From: Toxoplasma gondii ME49
Taxonomy: Eukaryota > Apicomplexa > Conoidasida > Eucoccidiorida > Sarcocystidae
Assembly (NCBI RefSeq): GCF_000006565.2
Contig: NC_031479.1
Span: forward strand, 4,614,289 to 4,678,288
Length of the DNA: 64,000 bases
Reading direction: 5' to 3'
The notes under the pieces are model-generated. The model was not told where the DNA came from, searched no databases, and saw only the letters and a program-made list of their open reading frames with translations. A program made the position numbers and the translations under genes. Shown piece by piece: positions 1 through 11,741 of the stretch (the stretch's first letter is position 1; each line of letters opens with the position of its first letter).

Positions 1-3000
1 TTTGAGAACTGCCACGATATCGTCGACGCCCAGCTTCTTGCTGGGGTCCTTTTCAACTTGATCCAGTCCCTGCTCAAGAGCTTGGACGAGACTGACGATT
101 TCGTCTTCTTTGTGGGTCAACATCTTGACCTGTTCCTCTCGCTTCCTCCTTTGCTCTTCGAATCGCTCCCGCTCACGGCGTTCCTTCTCTTCCTTCTTCT
201 TCTGCAGCTCTTCCTGGCGCTTCAGCTCCTCCTCGTCTTCACCGGTGAAGCCGGCACCCGCCGCGGGCGACCCGGAGACACCCGCCGCGGCTTTGAAGAG
301 TCTCTGGACTTCGGACTCCCTGGGCGCGGAGGCCGGGAAGCTCGGGCTCTGCTGGCTCTGCGCACGAATCCCCGAGGGAACGTACTTCCCGTTCACAAAG
401 CTGCCTCCAAGCGCGGCATCTTTCCGAGTGCCGAGACGCACCGGCTGGAGAACCTGCACCGGCTCTTCGACTCGAGCCGAAAAGGAGGACGAAGCGTTCT
501 GGCCCGGACCTGCGCCTGGCTTGTTCTCCTCAGAGAACGCCTGGGCGAGCGAGGCGGCCGGGTGCTGTATCTGCTGACTGGCTTGTGCAGCTCGGGCCAC
601 CCGTTCTTCTTCTTCCTTCTTCCTCTCTTCCTCCATCCTTTGTTTCCATTTGGGGACGAACCGCGCGCCGCCTCCCGCCTTGGCTGTTTCAGGCGACGAA
701 GCCTGGAGATCATCCTTCTCGCCGGGCGACGAGAAAGCGGCGCTAACCTCTCTCTCGCCAGGCGACGAAGACGAAGGAGTACAAGCGCCGGGTGCTGCGC
801 CGGTCACGCTCGCGCCGCCAGCTGCGGGCCTAGGCGCTGTGGCAGGCTCCTTCCGAGGAGAGTCTGGTTCGAGGAACGCAGCGAGACGGTCGTTCTGAAC
901 TGGCGCGGAGGCGCCCGAAGTCCCGCGAGCAGCGCTCCCCTTCTCGTCCTTCCCAACTGCAGGCGACCGCTTCGAAGGAGGCACATAACGCCCTGGCTTG
1001 CTTTCCAGCGCCGACTGAGACTCCAGGGGGCGGGACGAGGGCGGAGACGGAGACGCTCCATTTTCGGGGGACACGTTCTCTCTCTCCACTTTCTTCAGGC
1101 GGCTACGCAGCGATCGAAGATGCTCCGGGCGTGAATCCGACGATGGTGCAACAGATTCTGAACACGCGAAAGAGAAGAGATAAACCAAAACAAATCCAGT
1201 TCCTCAGCATGCATACACGTACAGTTCCACCTGTCTGCCGCACCTGCTCGGCTCGACGGCCTCAAGCCAAAAATGAGGGAAGTCTGGATACCAGCTGCAA
1301 AATACAAGCTGGGGTTTCCTGAGACGACCCCTTTCCAGCCCCAAACTGTTACACTGGCATCAAGAACGCATTTCGAAAAAAACAGGCATCTTCATCAGTG
1401 GAAATCGCTGCTACGAAAAATGCAAATTCCCCTCGTCCGCGCCTTTTGTACCTCCAAAACGTCCGCCCTCACCATCTCTCCCGCCCTTCAGTGGTGTGGT
1501 TGTTGGTCTACCTGCTCCAGAACCCATGCCACCTCTTGTCCGGTCCCTGACGGCAGCGAAATCAAGATCTTCGTCGTCTTCTCGAGGCGCCCTGTGGCCT
1601 GGGAAGCTCCCTTCTCTTTGTGGAGTTGCTTTTCGTACTTCCGCGAAGTCCAAGTCTTCCTCCTGCTGGCGAATTGCTGCAGTCTCTCCGCGTCCACCTC
1701 GACCTAAATCACCTGAACCTCCAGCCGGAGGAGTGTTCGCTGAACAACCAGGGACACAAATGTGAAGTCTTAATCAGCTATCAGTTTGCACTTCCTGTAC
1801 AGCGAACCGGTTTTGTTCCAGGTGTAGTACATGGATTACTGTTACTACTTGTCTTAACAGAGAGGGAATCAAGTCTTCAGATGCAAGCATGATCATTACC
1901 ATCGTACTGGCAGTCATCACCTCTGATACAGGATGCCTGTTCTCTCTTGGCACCCCTGTGTATATGTTCTACCTTGGCCCACTCTTCCTTCCTGGCGTTC
2001 CCTCCTCACGTCTCTACATTCTACTCGCAATACAACGCAAAGCTACCCGTTCGCCAGCTGTACTCTCCAGACTCAACCGTTCGCAAGCGTCGTCAATCCC
2101 TTCTTCTTACCTTTTGCCGTAGATCGGAGCACCCCCAGATCAGCATCTTCCTCAACGCCTCTGCCTCGCCCGATCCGTTCTCCCCCTTCTTGGTCACGCG
2201 ACGGTAGAGGAGCGGAACGCCTCCAGGGCTCGTCCGGGAGCTCAACCTCTTGGCGCTAGGAATTAAACCGCAGCCACCACACCCACCAGAAACATATGTT
2301 CAAGTGTAAACGACATCGCTCAGGCACACATTGAGAGAAGTTCTCGCGCGAACTCTTATTTAGACGGACGCATACTACAAATGCTGCAACAAGTGAAAGG
2401 GAAGAATTCGGGAACCCCACCTGACGCATTCTGACCATTTTCCCCACTAGACATCGACATCTGCACCAACCACGGTAGACTCGCGGGAGACGAAACCCGG
2501 TTTCTTGCAAACGCCTCTTCCCTAATCTGTATTCCCTGTACGTCTGTCTCACCATCCGTCCTCCCTCACGGCGCATGCCTTCCATGCTGCGGGCCCCTGG
2601 GCCACCAGGACCGAAAGTTGCGCCTTCGCCGTCTCTTCTCCACTCATCATCGTCAGAGTCGTCCATGCGGTCTGCCCAGCGGCCGCCCCCTAGACACAGC
2701 AAGAATAGCTCGAGAATCGTCTCGACTGTTGTTTGGTTCGAGTCCACGTGAAATATGTGAAACACCACTTCAGACACTGTACCGAGTTCCAACCACACTT
2801 CCGAGAGTGGGAAACAAGCGAAACTGTGTTTTCCAGGATCCTCACTTCTGTCTGGTAGCTGACTTTTACCCTTTCAAAAATGACCAACGGCATTAGTTCT
2901 TTTGTAGGCCCACCCAGAGAGGAGACAAAATAACGGCCAATTCGCAGTGCCCTAACGTGCAGAGACTGGATGAAGTGATTAAATGTCCTGTGGAGGTACG

Positions 3001-4314
3001 CTCCATTCCTACGGACGACGCCAGTTCCGATGGGACGCACTCTCCAACTAGCATGAGAAACATCTGCAGTGCCTCTGCAGGTGCGTTAAGTGTTCAACCA
3101 AACGTTCTGCACCTCTCTCCTTCACTTAGTCACAAAGCGCCACTCCCGCTATGGTTCATTATCCTTCTGAGGCACACTGAATGGATACGATTGGATGTTG
3201 AGTACGTGAAGAAACCTTACACTCGAACGCGATGTATTTTCGTTCTTGTTAAAAGACCTGGTCTTACCTGGTCCGAGTTTTCGCTCGCGTTCGCGCTCTT
3301 TCTCTGCCGCTGCTAGGGCGGCTTCGTCGACCGGCCTGCAGCGAGAAATGCCCAGAAGAGACCAACAGCCAAAACCAGTAACTCACGTCGCGTCACAAGA
3401 TCCACTTGCTCCCCGAGCTGCCTTCCGTGATCAAGGTATCTTCCTTCTAGTAAGACACAAACAGAAAACAGTCGTTTTCCGGAACGCCGTTCCCTCAAGT
3501 GTGCCAGCATAGCAGATATACAAAAAACGCATCGGCGAATCAGGGACACGAATGGGAGCAGCGAAAAAGAGCCTTCCTAGTGGCGTTCACTCTAACCAGT
3601 GTGTCACTTCTGTACATTCGCAAACGAGAACTACCCAGGCAAGCCAAGTTCGGAATCGAGAAGCGCACCACAAATACGCCAGCGCACCTCTGCAGGTCGA
3701 CAAAATACGGAACATGGGAAACACGAAGCTGAACCCCACAGACAGTTGGAATGTATCGGAAAAATAAAGTACCAAACGACAAACTAGACAACAACACTAA
3801 TGACCCAACTTCCGCCCTCGGGCGCCTGCACCGCTTCTCCGTCTGCCCAGTCTCCAGTGGATGTACACTGGACACTGTCCCGTACGTCGCTTGAAGCAAC
3901 GAACTCGTGTCAGTGTTCTGTCCGCCCGCCCCCCCCCCCGACAGAAATCAGCTAAATTCCGTCAAAGAGACAGAAAAATCCAGAAGAGTTGTGTGCGAGT
4001 GTTTTTAAGCGCCATTCTCCGTTTGTCCCCTGTTTCTGTCGTGCGATCAACGCCAGTGACAGATAACCCGTCCCTTCGACAGCACCGCTGTTCATGATAA
4101 CCTCTACTGTCTAAGTCCCCAACACGTTAGGAGCAGCGACACTGGCACGCGCGCAGAGGTGGAGACGCTCAGAAAGAAGGACGAAGTCCCCGATGCGGGA
4201 AACGCGACGCTGTTCAACTCACTTCGGCGCAGACGGGAGAAGTGTCACACCGACGCCCATCTCACGCTGGAGGTCGCGCAGGTTGACGGAAATGCCTTTC
4301 TTCTTGGGCGCCAT
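1..4314 (-). CDS. eIF4B-like translation factor, six exons, 3' end beyond window
   Basis: Exons on the minus strand are read as 4314-4223, 3335-3268, 2689-2553, 2255-2111, 1739-1452 and 1157-1. All introns are GT-AG and every phase agrees, giving 629 codons open to the window edge. The start is the ATG at 4314, with N-terminus MAPKKKGISVNLRDL; a Lys-rich stretch before a short helix is typical of eIF4B-type proteins. The chain continues with a Trp/Asp-rich segment (WADRMDDSDDDEW), LPDEPWRR, two DLDFAxVR repeats, then Y/F-V-P motifs (YVPPSKR, FVPKWKQRMEEERKK, KYVP) and a long E/K/R helix. eIF4B stimulates the eIF4A helicase at the mRNA cap. The identity rests on composition and the N-terminal motif, not a folded domain; another RGG/Y-V-P-type RNA-binding protein is possible. 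The donor at 1452 (GAG|GTACAA) is the weakest splice call. Confidence 0.6.
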
Positions 4315-6643
4315 TTTGCAGGGATGAAAAAAAAGCTCCTTCCAGCCAGTGAAAGGAACTTGGAGACAGCTGCAGAGCGTTCCGTCGTGGGAGGCGGGGC
4401 TACATGCAACAGTGCGGGAAAGTACGGGAGAGCCGGTGACACATGGATGGGGAGAAGTGTGCGCTTTTGTGCACGCAAAGAAGGAAGGCCGAGCGACAGA
4501 GAAATTTTCAACACGATGAATTCCGGGGACGCACAAGAGTAGGGAGCTGCCGGGGAAACGCAGAAAAGGGAAGGCAGTTCCGCCGCGGAGGAGTGGAAAC
4601 AACAGAAAAAACGGTAAAAATCAGCGGAACACCAAAAGGGAAGGCAAGCGGGGAACTGTCCTGCTCTTCATGGAAAGGTGTGCCTGAGCAACCTGCTCCA
4701 CCAAACGAGAAGAACGGAGTGGGCAACAGGAAAAAAAGTGAGGTGAAAAAAAGTCAGATTGGTGAGTGGTCCAACGAAAACGAGGTTTTCGTGTTTTCTC
4801 GGCAAAGCAGAGAGCAAAGATACACCACCTTTCGTCTTTTCGAAAATCGGCAGGGAAGTCGACGAACGCTCCACTCGTAGTCCCCCTCAAATACTCTACA
4901 GAGGTCGGCGGGAAACCCTTGCTCGATTCCTTTTCGATGTCTCTGCCAAGACGCTTAGGACGCGCCCCCTTTGTCGAAAAAGTTGCACGCGGGCGTCTGT
5001 GCGCTTTGATGGCACCTTACTATTCTCCCCATCCCTCAAAACTAGACACTGTGGCACACCGTGTGAGAGGGGGTCCGAGCGACCAAGTCGGTCAATGTGG
5101 CCTGGAAAGACGCCCTCCAGCTGCGGAAAATCAACTGTTTAAGCCTTCCTTTTCCTTCTGTACTCAGAGCATGGTAAACCAAGCATCAGCAATCCGAAGC
5201 TAGACTTCCTGTTCGGCATTCTAAACTGAGATTCCCACCGTCATCGAGACTTTGTCTCCCCTTGCCTCGCGACCCTCCAGCACTCGCGGCACCCCGTTTC
5301 TTAAATAAGCCGACCACCCGGGCGAGCGTTTTCTCCGTTCATGGTTCGTACTTTTCACTCGACTTCCACACGCTCGCGGAAGAAACAAGCGAAAAAACTG
5401 GAGCGCTAAATGTCCTCAGAGAGGAGGAAAACTGCCTTGCTGGCCCCAGAAGCTCTGAGGGAAAATTCACGCAGACGAGAACGAGCAAGACATCGGCGAA
5501 GCCGCTGTTGACGGGGGAAATCGTTTCACGGCCAGGCAGCCACCGCGAGCGCGGCTGTAAAACACCCGCAAAATCGGGCGAACTGGTGGTTTTTTGTCTT
5601 GCAGAACGAACGCCTTTTGCTGGCACTTGAGTGGAAGCCGAAGAAGCGGAAATAGGAATTTCGTTTCCTCTTGGTGTTTTGTTCCAGACAACTCGCTTCT
5701 CAATTGTCTGTCATGGCACTGGAATCGCTTGTGGCGGCCATCTTCTTTTGGTGGTTCCTTCCAGCCTAGCTACCGCAATTTAAAGCCTTTTTGCTGATAG
5801 CTTCCCGTCGAGAGAGCTTGTTTCCCGAGTCCACCGAGCAAATATCCACCTCCTTCCCGTGGTCTGGAGCTTCTTGCCACCTCCTCTGGCGCGTTTTCTC
5901 CTTCATCTTCGTCCCCCTACTCCGTCCCCGCCTACTGTCTTCCATCCTCTTTGCTTCCGAGTCGTTTTTTCGCCGACTTCGCTGGCCTTCTTCCCTCTTA
6001 CGCTCCGATCCTGCTCTCTTACCTCTCCACATTCGTCTCAATCACTTACAGTTTCGTAGATTTGTCTCGTCTTTTCTCGAGTGTTTCCTGTGCGCTGTCT
6101 CCTCCGATTGTTCACTGTCGGGTTTCCGGTATCCTCTTTGATCAACTTTTTCCGTGTGACGCCTCCAGCGTCTCGTAATCTCCGACAGATGCGGCTTCTC
6201 CGTCGATACGGGACCTTAGGAAACGGTTGCCTGCCTCTACGAAAGACGAAAGGGAGGGTTCGCCGCGGTAGCTTTTGAGGGTCTCAGGATTTCCAGGGGA
6301 TTCCCACCTCTCCTCAGATTCTTTGGTGTCCGGATGATGAACGGCTTCGTAAGTTTCTGCATCTTTGAAGACTGACAGATTCATGATTTCTCTGTTAAGA
6401 CTTCTACACACTCTGTGACATGGTGTCCAGGACTACCCGGCGCATAACAACGGACTACAGCTTTCCCTCATTTCTTTTGCGGCTTCCACATGCGTCGGGT
6501 TTCGTCTTCATGTAGCGAATCTTCCAGCCTAGTCTCGACATCGATCCGACTACAAACTTTTCCGTCTGTTTTCGTCGTGTTGCAAACGGAATTCTCTTCA
6601 GTCCTGCAGTTTTTTGCTGAACTGGATGTGCACATCTAATTAG
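4315..6643. other. Divergent intergenic region, probable shared promoter
   Basis: This 2.3 kb lies between the start of the minus-strand eIF4B-like gene and the first candidate exon of the plus-strand repeat-protein gene. It holds only short, compositionally unconvincing open frames on both strands. The part after about 5780 is strongly pyrimidine-rich on the plus strand, as in 5' leaders of coccidian genes. No conserved motif was identified with confidence. Confidence 0.5.
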
Positions 6644-9600
6644 ATGGACGCCGCGTCAAACAGTGGTTGTCCTGTGTCGAGGTATTTTCTTTTCCTCAAC
6701 GATTCTGCTCACATCGCGCCTCTTGCACCACTGTTTCTGAGTCGTCTCTTCCTCCTCTTTACCGGTGGAACGTGTCTGTCGCCTCTGCTCCTGGCATTTC
6801 TTTCCCCGCTTGTCTTGCCACGCCCATATGTTCTCCTCTCTCTGGTGCATCCCTTTTCTAATTGTCCACTTTTTCCATCATCGTTTCTCTTTTCTTCAGA
6901 TAGAAAGGAGGGACGAGCGTCGTCGCCGCGCTGCGGAGGTCCGGGCAGCCGGGGGATTGACAGGGGCAGAAGCGGTAAGTGAGAGTTCTAATGGAAACAA
7001 GCACTTTCGTCTCTGCCTTCTTGACTCCAGGAGCCGGGACTGCTTCAACTCTCTGTTGCCCTCAACTCAAGGGCGCTTGTGCTTCTGATTCACGAAGAGC
7101 CTTCTCCACCCACAAGTCTCCATATGTCCGTTCCACCGCCCTTCGTGTACCGCGTACCAGGTGCCGCAGCCATTTCCGTGATACTCCACTGGTCGAGGTG
7201 TACCGTCCACGCAGTCTGCTATGAGAGTCACGATCGGAGAGGAAGCAATCTGAGACTTCGAACGGTGTGCGGTAGAGCGGCACTTGCCAGTGAATAAGTC
7301 TCTTGTGTTTCTTGTCTGCGTACAATTTGCTGTGTCTGTGTCCAGGGTTCGCCGTCTGCCGCAGCGTCATCTCCGCGGTCGCTACTAAGTTTCGGCTTGC
7401 CTTCCTCGCCTCGCCAGGCGCCGCCCTTCTCTTTTGCGGAGGAAGCGGCTCCGACGTATGCTTCCTGTCGAGAGAGAGCAGCGCGCCTGCAAGCGGAGGC
7501 GGCCGAGAGCCGGGACAAGGCCAGCTGTCTCCGCATGGGGTTCCAGAGGTCGCGTCTCCTGTCTGCCGCGGCGATGAAGGAGAAACAGGCCCAGGCGCTG
7601 TGGGCCGCGGCAGACGCGGCGGAGCGAGAAGCCTCCCTCATGGAGCAGCGAGAGGGCGGACGGGTGCAGAGAGAGCAGAGTATGCGAGTGGAGGAGACGG
7701 AGAGAGAAGAGGAGGGAATGCGAGAGGAGGGACGCGGACGACTTCGTGTCGATTCAGGCCTTTACGACAAGTCTAGTTCGTCCGTCTCTCCGGTAGCCAA
7801 GGCGCAGCGCAGCTCCTGCACATGGAGCAGGGACGCTGCTGAGAGGGGGGAATCCGTGTGGAGACGAGAGAGCCAGCAGGATTACGACAGAGCGGAGGAC
7901 AAGTCGGCATTTTCGGAAGTCAGAGACGAAGGCGTTTTCGGTAAAGGACGACACGGCAGAACACGGCTCAGAGAGCCCTGTGTCGCTGGGGCTTTCGCGG
8001 ATTCAAAGAGTGGGGGAAGCGCTGAAGAACGGGGTGAAGCAGGCGGTCTGGACGGAGACGTCTCTGCGGATGTAAGCGCTGGCGACCGAGGGGCACAGCT
8101 GCAGAAAAAAATCGTCATGGAGAGGCCTTCTTCAGGGGTGTCGTGTAGTTCTGCTCTTTCTTCTTCCCTCACTTTCTTTGTCTCGAATTCCCTTGTCGAT
8201 AGAGCTTCAGAAATGCGTATTTTGTCTGTATTTTCTGAGTGTTCGCTTCTTCCCCAGCGGCTTCTCGTCTTCTCTGCCGCTGAACATGTCTGGTCTCCAC
8301 CTCGCTTTCCTTGGTGTCCGTTTTTCAAAGGATTATCTGTTTGTTGATTTGGGAGAAGCTGTTGGTAATCAAAAACCTAGTGTCCTACTTTTTCTGAAAA
8401 AGTTTCTTGTTGAATTATGATTACCCGTGAATAAATTGAGGTAATTTTCTTTAAAACGTTGGTAACGAAGAACACGTGTAACTTCAAACTGCGGCCATCA
8501 CATTCATTTCCCTTCCCTCGTGTGCTGTCCCTTGTCTCTGTGTCAAGACTGGAGGGCCTTCGCGGGTGGACCCGCCGTGGGTACGTCGAGCGCAGCAGCT
8601 GCGTCTGGAAGCGGCTGAGCACCGAGACCGGGCGCAGTGCGTGCGAGGGTCGAAGCAGAGGGGCTTGCTGATCATGGCGGAGAAGAAGGATAGCGAGGCT
8701 GACGCGCTGCTTGCGGCCGGAGGCTGCGACCCCCCAGCGACGTCGCTGTCAAGGACTTCTCCAGCGCCCGACACGCTTTGCGGCTTCCACGAAGGGTGGG
8801 CCACTTCGGAGGCTTCCTGTCAACGCCCATGGGAGCCTCCAAGGAACGAAGCGACTCTCTCTTCCAAACGGCCGTCGCGTGGAAGCCCTGAGGCTCCGCG
8901 GCGCTTCCGGCTGGGCAGCGGACGTGAGGTGGTCGAGAGGTCCCCCCCGCAGCCCGGCACGACTGGCCTCGAGCCGCCTGCTCCGCCGTATCGCTCTGCA
9001 AGAGACGACTTTCCCGACGATCACTCGAGAGAGACAGTCGCCGACCAGCGTCTCGCTCGCATCAGACAGCTGCAGGAAGAGGCAGCCTGCGCCAGGGACA
9101 AAGCCGCCCTCGTCCGCGGCGGCAAGCAGAGGGCCCTGATCATGATGGCTGAACATCGGGAGCAGCAGGCGGAGCTGCTGATGCGAGAGGGGCTGGAACA
9201 AAGTGGAAGGCTGGAGGCGATGGAGGGGCACTTCGGAGACCGGGGAGACGGTGGCGGCCGCCCAGGCTCCGCAGCTGGCTTGCCGCCTTGGCTGAGAGAC
9301 GAAGAAAGCGCGAAAGGCCGAGGACGAAGATCGCAGGACATGAGCGCGATTTTGGAAATGGGCGGAGTGGGCGGCCGACAAGACAACCTTGACAGGGCTG
9401 TGATGCATGGAGCACCCACCGAAGACGGACCCAGCGACCACGAACTCTCCAAAATGACAGTAAGCGAGCGAAGCTGCTTAGGTAGTATTTCGTTAATCCT
9501 CACGACTATTCTTTTCTTTCTTACGTGCGCTTTAAAGGCTGTTTTTCAGTCTGTTTTTTTTAATGTCTTGTATCAGTCGTCTTGGGTCTACCGCCTTTGT

Positions 9601-11741
9601 CTGCACTGTGTACTCATGCTTTATTGCTTTTTTTTCTTCGTTTTTTCGCTGACTCTACACCATCTCTTCGATCTGCATATCTCCTCGTCTACAGCGTCGA
9701 GGCCTTTCCCGCGGTCTGGCTTCAGCGTTTCACTTCTGGGGCCATGTGTCTCTCATGTGTGCAGCGTTGCTTGTCCCCTCGCACCGTGGCTTCACTTCCG
9801 CCGCACGTCGTCTTTGAAGTCCAGAGGTTGTCTAGAGAGGTGGATGTTCTTCGCGACAAAGCGTCATGTTGTAGCGGCGCGAAGGCGCGTCAGCTGAGGT
9901 CGATTGCGGATATTAAAGAGAGGCAAATAGAAGATCTGCTTCACCCTTCGCCTGCGACGGCCCCTCCCGCAGGGCCTCAACTGACGCTCCCAGCGAGCGC
10001 TCCTCCGCAAGACAGCCGTGGAGCCCCAGGGATGTCGCCAGCCTCGCTGTGGCCCGAACACAGTCTGTTGGGGAATCAAGTTGCATGCGCCCAGCCGCAG
10101 GTGCCGAGTGGCGCTCACAGTGCAGGGGTGCAGCTGAGTGGCCGTTGCAAACTCGAAGAGCCAAGCGAGCAAGTGTGTCACGTGGCTCTAGGAGGCGTGG
10201 ACGCGACGCATCTTGGAGTTGGCGAACAAACGAAAAGTGGAAAAAGCGAACTAACCACAGCCGAAGCTGCCGAGGAGAACCATGTAAGGGAGGTCATTTT
10301 GTGTGGTGGTTAAAGCGGGATGTAGCTGTCGATCCAGGCCGGTCTCTGTGATCGAAACACCGACTTCAATCCTGGATTACGCAGCTCCCCTGACTAGTAT
10401 TAGGCTTGATATTTTGTACCAGGCGATCTAGAATCGTCTCTGTGCTTAAGGGGTGGAGATGTTACAAGGTTTTTTCTGTGGCGATAACGCGAGAGGTGGT
10501 TTTTTTCTCTCAGCCGACAGAAAGCTTTTGTTGGGGCACGCTTCCGGTTTCACCAACAGACGGAGGTCTTTTTTTAGGTCCATAGGAGACGAGCAGTCAA
10601 GGAGGTTTTTTTGAGTTCGCGTTTGGAGACGAGTGAATTCGGGCCAGAACTCATCGCTTTCCTGCGGGTTTTGTGTAAGGAAGTTTTCTGGCATTTCACA
10701 CTAGACTTGACGTTGCTCATCTTTCCCGTGTCCGTTTTTCAGCCTCTCGCCCATCACCCGGACTGGCAACGGTACAACCAGATGCTCAGGGAGGCCCGGG
10801 AGCACCGGGGCAAGGCGGCTTGTGTCGCGGGGGGTCGGCAGCGCCAACTTCTCGCGATTGCGGCGGCTAAGGAGCGACAGGCAGAGGAGCTGAAGGTGAA
10901 AATGGAGGAGTCTCTTCCGGCCCAAGTTCGCCTCGACTGTGTGGAGCGGGGTGGCAGAGACGCGCACAGGGGCGTGTCTTTGCACCGCCATGAAGAGCCC
11001 TCTCTCGTTCTCCCGCCTCCTCGTTTGACGCGCTTTACGACCGGTGAAGAGCCAGGGTCTCCCGCTGAGGATTCCAGCGATGATGCGGCAAACGTAGAAT
11101 GCTCGAGATTCGAATTCAAGAGTCCGCGTTTGGCTCAAGTCGTCAATGAAGGCAGGGTACGTCGGGGAAGCCAGCTGCAGTGCCCGCCGTACCTCATGGC
11201 CGGCGACCCACTCCCCCGTAAGGCGCCCGTGCCCTTCGAGGCGGAGACAGATGCAGAGACACGGAAGCCGACGCTGGAGGAACTGAAGAGACAACACGAG
11301 CTCCTTCAAGAGCAGTTGCACCTCGTAGAGGAGCAGCTTCAGCTCCACCGAGAGCGACAGGCGCACGAAGAGCAGCGGAGGCGGCTGGCGGCGTTAGAGA
11401 AGCTCGAGAGAGAGGAGCGAGAAGCGGCAAAGCAGTTCAGGGAGGCGACCGACCAGGAGTTTTTGAAGCGGCAAGACCCGCCCTCAGAGTTTTTGGGGAC
11501 GAGCGAAAAACTAATCGCGCTTTCACGAGTAGGAACCCAGGAAGAAGGCGACCTTGCTGTCAGTGAGGAGACGGCTCGATCGAGAGAAACCGGAGACGCA
11601 CAAGAAACCTCCACGCAGAGAAGCAGGCAAGCCTCAGACAGCTGCTTGGACCAGGAAGAGGGACAGGGGCGCGTCTTCGACGACGCAAGCAGCAAACAGA
11701 GTTGGACGCTCGCAGAAGACGAGGCGGATGAAGGGCCCTGA
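6644..11741 (+). CDS. Protein with five tandem ~45-residue helical repeats and a C-terminal coiled coil
   Basis: Exons read as 6900-6974, 7346-8071, 8548-9459, 9765-10283 and 10743-11741, stop at 11739. Each resolved junction is phase 0, with donors such as GCG|GTAAGT and CAT|GTAAGG, giving 1076 residues. Exon 1 is uncertain: the ATG at 6644 (MDAASNSGC) is the best candidate, but its most obvious donor gives the wrong phase. Five copies of a repeat start near 7466, 8578, 9040, 9804 and 10758. Shared features are a QLR.EA helix, an RDKA core, then G[GS]KQR, a leucine pair and a K[ED].QA helix. Copies 1, 4 and 5 lie near exon starts; copies 2 and 3 share an exon. Between repeats the chain is disordered and R/E/S-rich. 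About 70 residues coded from 11270 to 11480 form a Glu/Gln/Arg coiled coil. The fold is faintly like the DUF1771 helix pair but I do not recognise the family; function unknown. Confidence 0.8.
7466..7630 (+). repeat. Helical repeat copy 1
   Basis: Coding repeat beginning CRERAARLQAEAAESRDKA and ending with KEKQAQAL. It diverges from the others at the GGKQR position (GFQRSR). It lies about 40 residues into its exon. Confidence 0.75.
8578..8725 (+). repeat. Helical repeat copy 2
   Basis: Coding repeat with WVRRAQQLRLEAAEHRDRA, then GSKQRGLLIMAEKK and a final ADALL. It lies 10 residues after the start of its exon. Confidence 0.8.
9040..9198 (+). repeat. Helical repeat copy 3
   Basis: Coding repeat with RLARIRQLQEEAACARDKA, GGKQRALIMMAE and QQAELL. 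It is the closest copy to the consensus and shares an exon with copy 2, suggesting either in-exon duplication or loss of an intron. Confidence 0.8.
9804..9950 (+). repeat. Helical repeat copy 4
   Basis: Coding repeat with VQRLSREVDVLRDKASC, GAKARQLRSIADIKERQ and a final LL. The Gln of the GGKQR motif is replaced by Ala. Confidence 0.75.
10758..10908 (+). repeat. Helical repeat copy 5
   Basis: Coding repeat with DWQRYNQMLREAREHRGKA, GGRQRQLLAIAAAKERQAEEL. It starts five residues after the exon acceptor and carries RGKA in place of RDKA. Confidence 0.8.

Noticed and set aside
58..1134. Plus-strand open frame of 358 codons
   Set aside because: It is exactly antisense to the last visible exon of the eIF4B-like gene. 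Its Leu/Phe/Arg-rich composition is what complementing Glu/Lys codons gives.
8749..9503. Minus-strand frames of 160 and 230 codons
   Set aside because: They are shadows of the exon carrying repeats 2 and 3, whose splice sites and repeats establish the plus strand as coding.
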